Assembly (NCBI GenBank): GCA_023441125.1
Contig: JAEZQV010000189.1
Span: forward strand, 1-15,355
Length of the DNA stretch: 15,355 bases
Direction: 5' to 3'
Origin: Bacillota bacterium
Lineage (GTDB): Bacteria > Bacillota_C > Negativicutes > Sporomusales > Sporomusaceae
The position numbers and the translations under genes are program-made. Positions 1 to 7,656 of the stretch are shown in pieces; position 1 is the first letter of the stretch; every line of letters starts with the position of its first letter. The notes under the pieces are model-generated. The model saw only the letters and a program-made list of their open reading frames with translations. It had not been told where the DNA came from and ran no database searches.

Positions 1-147
1 CTAATCAGCGATGTGCTGCTGGCTGCCGATTTCGACCCCCGCACCCTGCCGCCGACCAGCCGGATCACCGTGCTCTTAAACGGGTTACCGACCGAATATA
101 CCGCCATTGTAAAAAACGGCGACAGCGTGGATATTAAAACAAGCTAA
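1..147 (+). CDS. C-terminal end of a coding region, possibly an FtsA-like/actin-fold ATPase
   Basis: An open frame enters from the left edge and ends at TAA (145-147), giving 48 residues. The last ~25 residues (ITVLLNGLPTEYTAIVKNGD and on) look like a small beta-grasp tail: a strand, the 'NG' turn, then 'KNGDSVDI'. From memory, many Firmicute FtsA-domain proteins of the actin/DnaK fold end in such a tail, preceded by a segment like 'VFVDIFNFIDFD', and the segment LISDVLLAADFDP here fits that pattern. That assignment is inference from a short tail; another ThiS/TGS-like C-terminus is possible. The reading frame is well supported by position, with a strong hairpin 12 bases downstream. The gene lies in the same orientation as hcp but is separated from it by that hairpin and by the hcp promoter. 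Confidence 0.55.
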   Translation, partial: LISDVLLAADFDPRTLPPTSRITVLLNGLPTEYTAIVKNGDSVDIKTS

Positions 148-159
148 GGAAAAAATCTG

Positions 160-205
160 AAAAAAGCGTGAAACTGTGACCTGCATCACAGTCTCACGCT
201 TTTTT
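160..205 (+). terminator. Rho-independent terminator of the upstream gene, with an operator inside it
   Basis: The arms 160-179 and 186-205 are complementary over 20 bases with one mismatch, around a six-base loop (180-185). The outer ends are A-run/T-run, so the RNA ends in a U-tract (200-205). This should stop transcription from the gene ending at 147. The top of the stem is also a perfect protein-binding dyad (175-190), described separately. Confidence 0.85.
175..190 (+). promoter_or_regulatory. CRP/FNR-family binding site (TGTGA-N6-TCACA) upstream of hcp
   Basis: The sequence TGTGAcctgcaTCACA is a perfect match to the classical CRP-type half-site pair with a six-base spacer. Its centre (182.5) lies 41.5 bases before the transcription start predicted from the TATAAT at 212-217, the textbook position for a class II activator that replaces a -35 element. 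CRP/FNR-family HcpR regulators are known to control hcp genes in many anaerobes, so an HcpR-like protein is the natural candidate. Which family member binds here is inference. Confidence 0.6.
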
Positions 206-211
206 ATCCCC

Positions 212-217
212 TATAAT
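212..217 (+). promoter_or_regulatory. Promoter -10 box of hcp
   Basis: A perfect TATAAT lies 35 bases before the hcp start codon. At 17 bp spacing the -35 position (189-194) reads CAGTCT, a poor match to TTGACA, which is what an activator-dependent promoter looks like. The predicted start of transcription is near A224, leaving a leader of about 29 bases that holds the ribosome site AAGGGGG (238-244). Confidence 0.65.
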
Positions 218-252
218 AAACTCATAAGTTAACTAACAAGGGGGATTCAACA

Positions 253-1551
253 ATGAGTATGTTTTGCTACCAATGTGAACAAACCGCCGGCGGTACCGGC
301 TGCACCAAAGTAGGTGTCTGCGGTAAGAACGAGGATATTGCCAGCCTGCAGGATACCCTGTTGTTTGGTCTGAAAGGGATTGCCGCCTATGCCCATCATG
401 CCCGCGAACTGGGTGCCCGTGATGAACAGGTCGACGCCTTCATGCATGACGCTTTGTTTTTTACTCTGACAAATGTAAATTTCAGCCTGGAAAAGCATAT
501 TAATATGGTTTTAAAGTGCGGCGAAATAAACCTCAAAGTTATGGAGCTCTTAGATAAGGCTCATGTTGATCACTTCGGCTCCCCGGTGCCGACGGAAGTC
601 TTCACCGGTTTTAAAGCCGGCCAGGGCATTCTGGTCACCGGCCATGACCTCCTGGATCTGGAAGAGCTGCTGAAGCAAACAGAAGGTACCGGCATCAATA
701 TCTATACTCACGGGGAAATGCTGCCCGGCCACGCTTACCCCGAACTAAAAAAATACAAGCACCTGGTTGGCAATTACGGAACTGCCTGGCAGAACCAGCG
801 CAAAGAATTCGCCGCCTTCCCCGGCGCTATCCTGGTAACCACCAACTGTGTCATGCCGCTGACTGCCAACGAGACTTACGGTGATCGGATCTTTACCCGC
901 AGTGTCACCGGTCTCCCAGACGGCAATCATATTGCCGACCGCGATTTCTCCGCCATAATTGCCAAGGCTAAAGCCCTGCCGGCCCTGACCGACAAAGCCG
1001 GCGACTATACGCTGACCACCGGCTTCCATCATAACGCCATCCTTGGGCTTGCCGACAAAATCGTCGACGCTGTCAAAGCCGGCAAGATTAAACGCTTCTT
1101 CCTCATTGGCGGCTGCGACGGCGCCAAACCGGGCCGCAACTACTACACCGAGCTGGCCGAAAAAGTTCCGCAAGATTGCGTCATCCTCACGGTTGCCTGC
1201 GGCAAATACCGCTTTAATCACCTGGACTTCGGCACCATCGACGGCATTCCCCGCCTGATTGACCTTGGCCAGTGCAACAACGCCTACTCCGGTATTCAGG
1301 TAGCCGTCGCCCTGGCTAAAGTCTTCAATTGCGGCGTAAACGACCTACCGCTCTCCTTCGTATTATCCTGGTTTGAGCAAAAAGCAGTAGCCATTCTGCT
1401 CACCCTGCTGCACCTGGGCGTGAAAAACATTCGCCTTGGCCCCTCGGCACCGGCCTTTGTCACCCCGGGAGTATTCAAGGTTCTTAACGAAACTTTCGGT
1501 CTCCAGCCGATTACCACACCGGATGAAGATTTAAAAGCGATATTAGGCTAA
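253..1551 (+). CDS. hcp: Hydroxylamine reductase / hybrid-cluster protein (prismane protein), short class III form
   Basis: This cytoplasmic Fe-S enzyme is described in the family as reducing hydroxylamine and, in enteric bacteria, nitric oxide, and it protects anaerobes from nitrosative stress. The N-terminal cluster motif is C5-x2-C8-x8-C17-x5-C23, the 4Fe-4S type of strict anaerobes. All ligands of the hybrid Fe-S-O cluster can be placed by comparison with Desulfovibrio Hcp: H131, E155, C199, C288 (the persulfide cysteine), C316, C341, E375 and K377. At 432 residues the protein is about 115 shorter than class I/II enzymes (~550). The missing part lies between NFSLEKHIN and LKCGEINLKVM (about residues 76-88), where the second three-helix bundle belongs. 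Class III enzymes are known to lack this bundle. The start is ATG at 253, with AAGGGGG eight bases upstream. The gene is monocistronic between two terminators. No hcr reductase gene is adjacent. Confidence 0.95.
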   Translation: MSMFCYQCEQTAGGTGCTKVGVCGKNEDIASLQDTLLFGLKGIAAYAHHARELGARDEQVDAFMHDALFFTLTNVNFSLEKHINMVLKCGEINLKVMELLDKAHVDHFGSPVPTEVFTGFKAGQGILVTGHDLLDLEELLKQTEGTGINIYTHGEMLPGHAYPELKKYKHLVGNYGTAWQNQRKEFAAFPGAILVTTNCVMPLTANETYGDRIFTRSVTGLPDGNHIADRDFSAIIAKAKALPALTDKAGDYTLTTGFHHNAILGLADKIVDAVKAGKIKRFFLIGGCDGAKPGRNYYTELAEKVPQDCVILTVACGKYRFNHLDFGTIDGIPRLIDLGQCNNAYSGIQVAVALAKVFNCGVNDLPLSFVLSWFEQKAVAILLTLLHLGVKNIRLGPSAPAFVTPGVFKVLNETFGLQPITTPDEDLKAILG

Positions 1552-1588
1552 GTAAAGAAAATATCGGCTGTAAATGTGCCTTTACTAA

Positions 1589-1630
1589 AAAAGCCTGCTT
1601 ACTGCAGTTTAATGCAGTAAGCAGGCTTTT
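1589..1630. terminator. Bidirectional terminator between hcp and the GGDEF gene
   Basis: A perfect 18-bp inverted repeat (1589-1606 and 1613-1630) surrounds a six-base loop. It has an A-run on the left and a T-run on the right, so it can end transcription in both directions. It lies between the convergent hcp stop (1551) and the cyclase stop (1642-1644). Confidence 0.92.
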
Positions 1631-1641
1631 ACTATGCATAA

Positions 1642-2670
1642 TTAAAATACCGCACATTGGTTACGGCCTTGCCGCTTGGCGCGGTATAACGCGCTGTCGG
1701 CTTCCCGGAAGGCGTCCTGGCAGGCGCTGCTGGGCACTTTGCGGGCTAGGCCGATACTAATGGTAATGCCAACCTGTTCGGCGTTATGGTAAAATTCACA
1801 GTTGGCCACCTGATACCGGAGCCGCTCGGCTATTTTAAGTCCCAGTTCCAGCGATGTGCCCGGCAGTACCAGGGCAAACTCCTCACCGCCATAACGAAAG
1901 GCCATATCCCGGCTACGGATACTCATTTTAATAATGTTGCCAACGGTAGTCAACACCTGGTCCCCAAATAAGTGTCCATAGGTGTCGTTGAGCTTTTTAA
2001 AATGGTCAATATCGACAATCAGCAGCACATACTGCTGCAAGTCGGCGGTTTTCTCCAAATAGGCCCGGTGATTCAATAAACCTGTCAATTCATCCGTATG
2101 GGCCAGTTCATAATGACGGGCATTTTCCCGCATGAGTTCGGCAATTTGCCCCTCATGCTCATGATGGATTTCCATAACATTATGCATGTAGACAGCCGTA
2201 AAAGATAAAACAGCAAAGCCAATAACATTATATACTATCTCCAGCACAAAACCGGCTGCCGTCATATTAGCGGCCACGCTGGCGTTGGCAACCAGGTAGA
2301 CGGCCGCAACAGCAGCCAGCATACGCCGTGCCCGCCCCGGACCTACCTTGAGCACCATCCGGATCAGCAACAGATGATACAATACATTGCTGTACACGGC
2401 GCCTGCCAGTGTCAGACCAGCACATAAAACCAAACTGACAGCCAGTTCGGTTAAGTTAGGTTTGGCCCGTTGCCCGCAAAGAACCAGGTTATAAAGGATG
2501 TACGCACCTGCCAAAGCTACGATAAGCATCCAATACGGTCCCGGATTGAGTACGGCGGCAAGCATACTGAACAGTGCGGAAATACTACTCATACGCCTGG
2601 CGATAATCTGCAGCCTGGCGGCAGAGTCATTCCACATTTTTACGGCAAACGCGCGTTTTGTTACACTCAT
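1642..2670 (-). CDS. Membrane-anchored GGDEF diguanylate cyclase
   Basis: The protein has 342 residues if ATG 2668-2670 is the start. A TTG at 2677-2679 is also in frame, but AAAGGAG (2683-2689) is only three bases from the TTG and twelve from the ATG, so ATG is favoured. Residues ~30-165 are hydrophobic and contain about five or six membrane segments without a recognised sensor family. A short charged linker (~166-190) follows. The GGDEF domain covers ~191-342, with DELTGLLNHRAY, VDIDHFKKLNDTYGH and an intact active site GGEEF (261-265), so it should make cyclic di-GMP from two GTP. R252-S-R-D255, five residues before the active site, matches the inhibitory I-site RxxD and suggests product feedback. 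There is no EAL or HD-GYP domain. The gene has its own promoter and terminator and no co-transcribed partner; the ligand of its membrane part is unknown. Confidence 0.92.
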   Translation of the reverse strand: MSVTKRAFAVKMWNDSAARLQIIARRMSSISALFSMLAAVLNPGPYWMLIVALAGAYILYNLVLCGQRAKPNLTELAVSLVLCAGLTLAGAVYSNVLYHLLLIRMVLKVGPGRARRMLAAVAAVYLVANASVAANMTAAGFVLEIVYNVIGFAVLSFTAVYMHNVMEIHHEHEGQIAELMRENARHYELAHTDELTGLLNHRAYLEKTADLQQYVLLIVDIDHFKKLNDTYGHLFGDQVLTTVGNIIKMSIRSRDMAFRYGGEEFALVLPGTSLELGLKIAERLRYQVANCEFYHNAEQVGITISIGLARKVPSSACQDAFREADSALYRAKRQGRNQCAVF

Positions 2671-2728
2671 CCAGCCCAAAAACTCCTTTACTTTCTAGGA
2701 GCAGCATATTGTACTCTTCTGGTATTAT

Positions 2729-2757
2729 ATTATCATATTTTTCACATAAAAAGTAAA
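2729..2757 (-). promoter_or_regulatory. Candidate promoter of the diguanylate cyclase gene
   Basis: On the minus strand TTTACT (2757-2752) and GATAAT (2734-2729) are separated by 17 bp, a reasonable match to a housekeeping promoter in an AT-rich gap. A second -10-like TATAAT lies at 2729-2724. Transcription would start near 2722, about 50 bases before the ATG. Confidence 0.5.
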
Positions 2758-2777
2758 GTAGTATCCGGATACTTTAC
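2753..2777. promoter_or_regulatory. Operator-like dyad overlapping the cyclase promoter
   Basis: GTAAAGTA (2753-2760) and TACTTTAC (2770-2777) are perfect 8-bp inverted arms around nine bases. A second perfect palindrome, AGTATCCGGATACT, sits at 2760-2773. The left arm overlaps the proposed -35 box, which suits a repressor. No U-tract follows on either strand, so a terminator is unlikely. The binding protein is unknown. Confidence 0.4.
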
Positions 2778-2822
2778 AAAAAACATCGCTTCATTTTCTC
2801 TCAATTTCCTACAAAGAATGTT

Positions 2823-2855
2823 AAAAAGAGCTCTGTGAAGGTCCACAGAGCTCTT
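2823..2855 (-). terminator. Terminator at the end of the tetrapyrrole operon
   Basis: A perfect 12-bp stem (2826-2837 with 2844-2855) surrounds a six-base loop. On the minus strand a short T-run continues into 2825-2823. It begins seven bases after the hemL stop codon, so it closes the operon. Confidence 0.85.
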
Positions 2856-2861
2856 GTGCTG

Positions 2862-4178
2862 CTATTTCTGCTGGCGATAATATTCGGCCACTTTGGCAAA
2901 GGCATGGCCGCTGGCCGCAATGGTGGCGCCGATATCGGCATGGGTATGGGCACCGGACATAAAGGCGGCTTCAAACTGGGACGGCGCCAGGTAAATCCCC
3001 TGTTCCAGCATGGCATGGAAGTAGACATTGAAGGCAGCCACATCGGACTGTTTGGCGCTGTTATAATCATAAACCGACTTATCACTGAAAAATACTCCAA
3101 ACATCGTACCGGCCTGATGGAACTGAAAATCAAAACCGTAGGCGATCGACTGCGCCTGCACACCGGCGCACAGGGCGGCCGTCATGGTCGTTACTCTTTC
3201 ATAGAAATTCTCCGTTTGCGTTAACAACCGGAGTGTGGCTAAGCCGGCGGCCATGGCCAGCGGATTGCCGCTCAGCGTCCCGGCCTGATATACCGGCCCG
3301 GCAGGGGCAACCAGCTCCATAATATCCCGGCGTCCGCCATAGGCGCCTACCGGCAGTCCGCCGCCGATAACCTTCCCCAGGCAGGTTAGATCGGGCGTTA
3401 TTTTATATATTTCCTGCGCACCGCCATAAGCTACCCGGAAACCGGACATAACTTCATCAAAAATAAGCAAGGCATCATACTGTTCCGTAATGGCCCGGAC
3501 TTTTTCCAGATAGCCGGGCCGGGGCAGTACCAGGCCCATATTGCCGGGCACTGGTTCAATGATTACAGCGGCAATATCTTCCCCGTGCCGGGCGAAGACG
3601 GCCGCCAGTTCCTCGGCGTCATTATATTCCACGGTCAGGGTATTGCCGGCGATGGTTGCCGGTACGCCGGGGCTGTCAGGCACACCTAAGGTGAGCGCGC
3701 CGGAACCGGCCTTGACTAACAAACTGTCATGATGGCCATGGTAACAGCCGGCAAATTTGACAATTTTGCTGCGGTTGGTATAAGCCCGGGCCAGCCGCAG
3801 GGCGCTCATGGTCGCTTCCGTACCGGAGTTAACAAACCGGACAAGTTCAATAGCCGGCATAGCTTCGGTAATCAGCCGGGCCAGCTCGGTTTCCAGCAGG
3901 GTTGGCGCGCCGTAACTGGTGCCGCGCGCCAGCGCTTCCTGCAGTTCACTGAGAACCTCAGGATGGGCATGCCCTAAGATCATGGGCCCCCAGGAACCCA
4001 CGTAGTCAATGTAGGAGTTGCCGTCAATATCATAAATACGGCTGCCGGCCGCTTTGGCAATAAAGGGCGGTATCCCGCCAACTCCCCGGAAAGACCGGAC
4101 CGGGCTGTTGACACCGCCGGGAATATATCGTTTGGCCTCGGCAAAGGCGGCGGCTGATTTAGCTAATCTAAAAGGCAT
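2862..4178 (-). CDS. hemL: Glutamate-1-semialdehyde 2,1-aminomutase
   Basis: This cytoplasmic PLP enzyme turns glutamate-1-semialdehyde into 5-aminolevulinate, the second dedicated step of the C5 pathway. Its length of 438 residues is normal for the family (~430). Visible class III aminotransferase features are SGTEAT (118-123), [11 protein letters not shown] (141-151), FDEVMSGFR (240-248) and the PLP lysine K269 in [16 protein letters not shown]. The substrate is made by HemA, encoded four genes upstream, and HemA and HemL are known to channel this unstable intermediate. The ATG start has AAAGGAG seven bases upstream. It is the last gene of the operon, 34 bases after hemB, and a terminator follows directly. 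Confidence 0.97.
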   Translation of the reverse strand: MPFRLAKSAAAFAEAKRYIPGGVNSPVRSFRGVGGIPPFIAKAAGSRIYDIDGNSYIDYVGSWGPMILGHAHPEVLSELQEALARGTSYGAPTLLETELARLITEAMPAIELVRFVNSGTEATMSALRLARAYTNRSKIVKFAGCYHGHHDSLLVKAGSGALTLGVPDSPGVPATIAGNTLTVEYNDAEELAAVFARHGEDIAAVIIEPVPGNMGLVLPRPGYLEKVRAITEQYDALLIFDEVMSGFRVAYGGAQEIYKITPDLTCLGKVIGGGLPVGAYGGRRDIMELVAPAGPVYQAGTLSGNPLAMAAGLATLRLLTQTENFYERVTTMTAALCAGVQAQSIAYGFDFQFHQAGTMFGVFFSDKSVYDYNSAKQSDVAAFNVYFHAMLEQGIYLAPSQFEAAFMSGAHTHADIGATIAASGHAFAKVAEYYRQQK

Positions 4179-4217
4179 ATAGATTCTCCTTTCGCTCCGT
4201 GTGGCACGCGTTAACGT

Positions 4218-5183
4218 TTAGAGCCACTTTACCGCATCCAGGGCATGGTAGGTAATAATGATATCGGCTCCCGCCCGCCGCATGCCGGTCAGGGTCTCCA
4301 TGACCAGGCGCGGCTCGTCGATCAGTCCCTGGGCGGCGGCGGCCTTAACCATGGCGTATTCGCCGCTGACATTGTAGGCAGCTACCGGCAGCAGGAATTC
4401 ATCCTTGACCTGGCGGACAATATCCAGATAGGCCAGGGCCGGTTTGACAATAACAATGTCGGCGCCTTCCTCAATATCCAGCGCCACTTCCTTGAGCGCC
4501 TCCCGGGAATTGGCCGGGTCCATCTGGTAGGCCCGCCGGTCGCCGAACTGCGGCGACGAATCAGCGGCTTCGCGGAAAGGACCGTAATAGGCCGAGGCAT
4601 ATTTGGCGGCATAAGACATAATACTGACATCGCTGTAGCCGGCCTCATCCAGTACGGCGCGCATGGCAGCAACCCGGCCATCCATCATGTCGGACGGCGC
4701 CACCATGTCGGCACCGGCTTTGGCGTGGCTGAGCGCCACCTCGGCTAAGAGCGGCAGGGTCGGGTCGTTATCCACTTTATGGCCGTTTAACAGGCCGCAA
4801 TGGCCATGGGTGGTGTACTGGCACAGGCAGACATCGGTGATGACCACTAAATCGGGCACAGCCTGCTTGATGGCCAGGACGGTCTGCTGCACCGGGCTCT
4901 GCATATCCCAGGCGCTGCTGCCGCGTTCGTCCTTGTATTCCGGCAAGCCGAACACCAGCACGGCCGGAACGCCGGCGGCGTAGGTTTCCCGCGCCAGTTC
5001 AACCGCCTTATCAGGCGACAAATGAAAATTTCCCGGTAAGGAGGAAATCTCTTTTTTTACATTGGTGCCAGGTACAACAAATAAAGGATACACCAGATTG
5101 GCCGCCGTCAGTACCGTCTCTTTCACCATACTGCGGATGCCGGCAGTGGCTCTCAACCGCCGGGGCCGGTGAATGATGGACAT
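4218..5183 (-). CDS. hemB: Delta-aminolevulinic acid dehydratase (porphobilinogen synthase)
   Basis: This enzyme condenses two 5-aminolevulinate molecules into porphobilinogen in the cytoplasm. It has 321 residues from ATG 5181-5183. The open frame runs further upstream, but that extension is inside cobA/hemD and lacks family similarity, whereas MSIIHRPRRLRATAGIR is the canonical N-terminus. The zinc site is C119-x-C121-x7-C129 in DVCLCQYTTHGHCG, so it is the zinc-dependent form rather than the Mg-only Asp-rich form. The two active-site lysines are K194 (SYAAKYASAYYG) and the Schiff-base K247 (IVKPALAY). Only four bases separate it from the cobA/hemD stop. The AAGGGGGAATAGGA stretch that could bind ribosomes covers that stop, so the two genes are probably translationally coupled. 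Confidence 0.97.
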   Translation of the reverse strand: MSIIHRPRRLRATAGIRSMVKETVLTAANLVYPLFVVPGTNVKKEISSLPGNFHLSPDKAVELARETYAAGVPAVLVFGLPEYKDERGSSAWDMQSPVQQTVLAIKQAVPDLVVITDVCLCQYTTHGHCGLLNGHKVDNDPTLPLLAEVALSHAKAGADMVAPSDMMDGRVAAMRAVLDEAGYSDVSIMSYAAKYASAYYGPFREAADSSPQFGDRRAYQMDPANSREALKEVALDIEEGADIVIVKPALAYLDIVRQVKDEFLLPVAAYNVSGEYAMVKAAAAQGLIDEPRLVMETLTGMRRAGADIIITYHALDAVKWL

Positions 5184-5187
5184 ATTC

Positions 5188-6708
5188 CTATTCCCCCTTG
5201 CGATACAGCGTGGTAATGGCTTCCACCAAGCCGCTAATGGTATATTCTTCGGCAATGATATCCGGTTTGATGCCGTGTTGCCAACAGGTGTCGGCCGTAA
5301 TCGGGCCAATGCAGGCGACTTTGGCGCTGGCAACCAGCTGAGCGCCATTTTCTCCCAGCAGAGTAAGCAGATTGGTTACGGTCGAAGAACTGGTAAAGGT
5401 GACAAGTTCAATTTCACCGGCCGCCAGCTTGGCGGCCAGCGCCTGACCGTCCGTATCGCCGGTAACCGTCTGGTACGCCGGCACCACATTCACCACGGCT
5501 CCCAGCTCCGTTAATTTTTCCGGTAATATATCCCGGGCTACCAGCGCCCGGGGGATAAGGACCTTCATGCCTGGTGTTATATCGCTTGCCAGCGCTTCGA
5601 TAATGCCCTCGGCGCGAAATTCGGCCGGCACAATATCGGCAATAATACCGTAGTTTTTGAGCCGTCCGGCGGTCTGCGAACCGATCGCCGCTACTTTGGC
5701 GGCAATGGCCCTGGCGTCCAGTTTGGCGGCTGCCAGTCTTGTAAAGAAATAATCCACGCCATTGGGGCTGGTGAAAATCAGCCACTGGTATTCGTTCAGA
5801 CAGGCAATGGCCGCATCCAGTTGATCATAACTTGCCGGCGGCATAATTTTAATGGCCGGAGCCTCGATACAGTCCGCCCCCAGTTTAGCTAAGCTATCGG
5901 TAAGCATACTGGCCTGCTCCCGGGCCCGGGTCACCAGTACTTTCTTGCCAAACAGCAGCTTATTGTCAAACCAGGCCAATTTTTCCCGTAGAGAAACTAC
6001 CTGGCCGACAAGAAAGATCGCCGGTGGTTTGAGACCTTTCGCGGCCACTTCGGCAGCCGCGCGGCCCACTGTGGTCACAAGCACTTCCTGTTCCGGTTTT
6101 GTCCCCCAGCGAATAACGGCAGCCGGTGTATCGGCCGGCCGGCCATGCGCAATCAGTTGGCTGGTTATGTACGGCAAATTCTCCACACCCATTAGAAATA
6201 CCAGAGTGTCAACCGCCGTGGCCAGTTTATCCCACTTCATGGAGGATTCGCCCTTGGTAGGGTCTTCATGGCCGGTAATTACGGCAAACGAAGTGGCAAT
6301 CCCTCGGTGCGTGACCGGAATACCGGCATAAGCCGGCACCGCGATGGCCGACGTAATCCCCGGCACCACTTCAAACGGCAGTCCGTTTTCTAAAAGTGTG
6401 AGGGCCTCTTCCCCGCCGCGTCCGAACACAAACGGGTCGCCCCCCTTAAGCCTGACAACTGTTTTGTTTTCCTTGGCCTTATCAACCAACAGCTGATTGA
6501 TATCCTCCTGCCGCATGGTATGATCGCTGGAGGCTTTGCCGACATAAATCAGTTCGACATCAGGCCTGGTCGCGTCCAGCAGGCGGTCATCCGCCAGCCG
6601 GTCATAAACAATGGTATCGGCCTGTTTAATACATTCTATCGCTTTTAAACTAATCAGTCCGTAGTCACCGGGACCGGCGCCAACTAAATAGACAATCCCC
6701 TGCTTCAT
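5188..6708 (-). CDS. cobA/hemD: Fused uroporphyrinogen-III C-methyltransferase and uroporphyrinogen-III synthase
   Basis: This is one 506-residue protein with two enzymes. Residues ~1-246 are an SAM-dependent uroporphyrinogen-III methyltransferase (SUMT), which makes precorrin-2. Visible motifs are VGAGPGDYGLISLKA (9-23), VVRLKGGDPFVFGRGGEE (84-101), the GITSA region and GIPVTHRG (129-136). Residues ~253-504 are uroporphyrinogen-III synthase (HemD), which closes and inverts ring D of hydroxymethylbilane. It begins at KKVLVTRAREQ and includes the conserved WLIFTSPNGVDYFF and LVTFTSSSTV regions. Fusion of these activities is known in Clostridia and relatives; joining the uro'gen III producer to the enzyme that diverts it favours siroheme and cobalamin over haem. 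The ATG start has AAGGAGG upstream. The gene follows hemC by 21 bases. Confidence 0.96.
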   Translation of the reverse strand: MKQGIVYLVGAGPGDYGLISLKAIECIKQADTIVYDRLADDRLLDATRPDVELIYVGKASSDHTMRQEDINQLLVDKAKENKTVVRLKGGDPFVFGRGGEEALTLLENGLPFEVVPGITSAIAVPAYAGIPVTHRGIATSFAVITGHEDPTKGESSMKWDKLATAVDTLVFLMGVENLPYITSQLIAHGRPADTPAAVIRWGTKPEQEVLVTTVGRAAAEVAAKGLKPPAIFLVGQVVSLREKLAWFDNKLLFGKKVLVTRAREQASMLTDSLAKLGADCIEAPAIKIMPPASYDQLDAAIACLNEYQWLIFTSPNGVDYFFTRLAAAKLDARAIAAKVAAIGSQTAGRLKNYGIIADIVPAEFRAEGIIEALASDITPGMKVLIPRALVARDILPEKLTELGAVVNVVPAYQTVTGDTDGQALAAKLAAGEIELVTFTSSSTVTNLLTLLGENGAQLVASAKVACIGPITADTCWQHGIKPDIIAEEYTISGLVEAITTLYRKGE

Positions 6709-6729
6709 TGGAATCCTCCTTACCCTCGC

Positions 6730-7656
6730 TTAAGCGTCATAAAGTTTAGCCAGAATTTCCCGGCCGCCGCTGGCCAGCATCCGCACCGCCAGGGTACGGC
6801 CCAATTCAGCGGCATCGTCCGGACTGCCGCCGGCCGTATCCCGGACAACTTCCTTGCCATCCGGCGACATAATCACGGCATTGAGTACCAGACGGTCCTT
6901 CTCCAGCTGACCGTAAACACCGATGGGTATTTGGCAGCCGCCTTCCACCTCGGCCAGAAAAGCCCGCTCCGCCAGGGTTGCCCGGCGGGTAGGTTCATGG
7001 TTCAAAAATGCCAGCATAGCCAGTGTTTCAGTATCGCCGGCCCGCGCTTCAATGGCGAGCGCTCCCTGGCCGACTGCCGGCAGGCAGATATGCTGCGGCA
7101 GAATCTGAGTAATATGCTCATCCCAGCCCAGACGCCTGAGACCGGCTACCGCCAGCAGGATGGCGTCCAGGTTTTCGCTGGTCAGCTTTTTAAGCCGGGT
7201 ATCCAAATTGCCGCGCAAGTCAACCACAGTTAGGTCCGGCCGGGCATGCAAAAGCTGCGCTTTACGCCGGAGGCTGGACGTGCCCACTCTGGCGTTTACC
7301 GGCAGGTTAGCCAGGGTCTTATACGCGGGGCTGATTAAAGCATCGCCGGGATCAACCCGGTCTGTTACCACCGCCAGCACCAGGCCGGCCGGCAGCTCGG
7401 TGGGCATATCCTTCAGGCTGTGCACGGCCAGGTCAATTTCCCCGCTCAGCATAGCCACTTCCAGTTCTTTGGTAAACAGTCCCTTGCCGCCGATCTTAGC
7501 CAACGGCACATCCAGAATCCGGTCCCCTGTTGTTACCATATTTTTGAGCTCGATTTCCACTCCCGGGTACTCTTGGCGCAGACAGGCAGCAATATGATTG
7601 GCCTGCCACAAAGCCAGCTTACTGCCGCGCGTACCGATGACAAGTTTTTGTTTCAC
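6730..7656 (-). CDS. hemC: Porphobilinogen deaminase (hydroxymethylbilane synthase)
   Basis: The enzyme joins four porphobilinogens into linear hydroxymethylbilane, the substrate of the HemD half of the next gene product. It has 308 residues, a normal length. The N-terminal IGTRGSKLALWQ is the family signature. HSLKDMPTELP carries the catalytic aspartate (D83), and C241 in EGGCQIPIG is where the dipyrromethane cofactor attaches. The start is GTG (7656-7654), preceded at nine bases by AGGAGAGG. This start lies inside hemA, so the two frames overlap by 38 bases. Confidence 0.97.
   Translation of the reverse strand: MKQKLVIGTRGSKLALWQANHIAACLRQEYPGVEIELKNMVTTGDRILDVPLAKIGGKGLFTKELEVAMLSGEIDLAVHSLKDMPTELPAGLVLAVVTDRVDPGDALISPAYKTLANLPVNARVGTSSLRRKAQLLHARPDLTVVDLRGNLDTRLKKLTSENLDAILLAVAGLRRLGWDEHITQILPQHICLPAVGQGALAIEARAGDTETLAMLAFLNHEPTRRATLAERAFLAEVEGGCQIPIGVYGQLEKDRLVLNAVIMSPDGKEVVRDTAGGSPDDAAELGRTLAVRMLASGGREILAKLYDA

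Noticed and set aside
745..1221. A 158-codon open frame opposite hcp
   Set aside because: The plus-strand frame carries all Hcp cluster ligands, so this is its antisense shadow.
5184..5348. A 55-codon upstream extension of hemB
   Set aside because: It lies inside cobA/hemD, has no hemB-family similarity, and the ATG at 5183 gives the canonical N-terminus and length.
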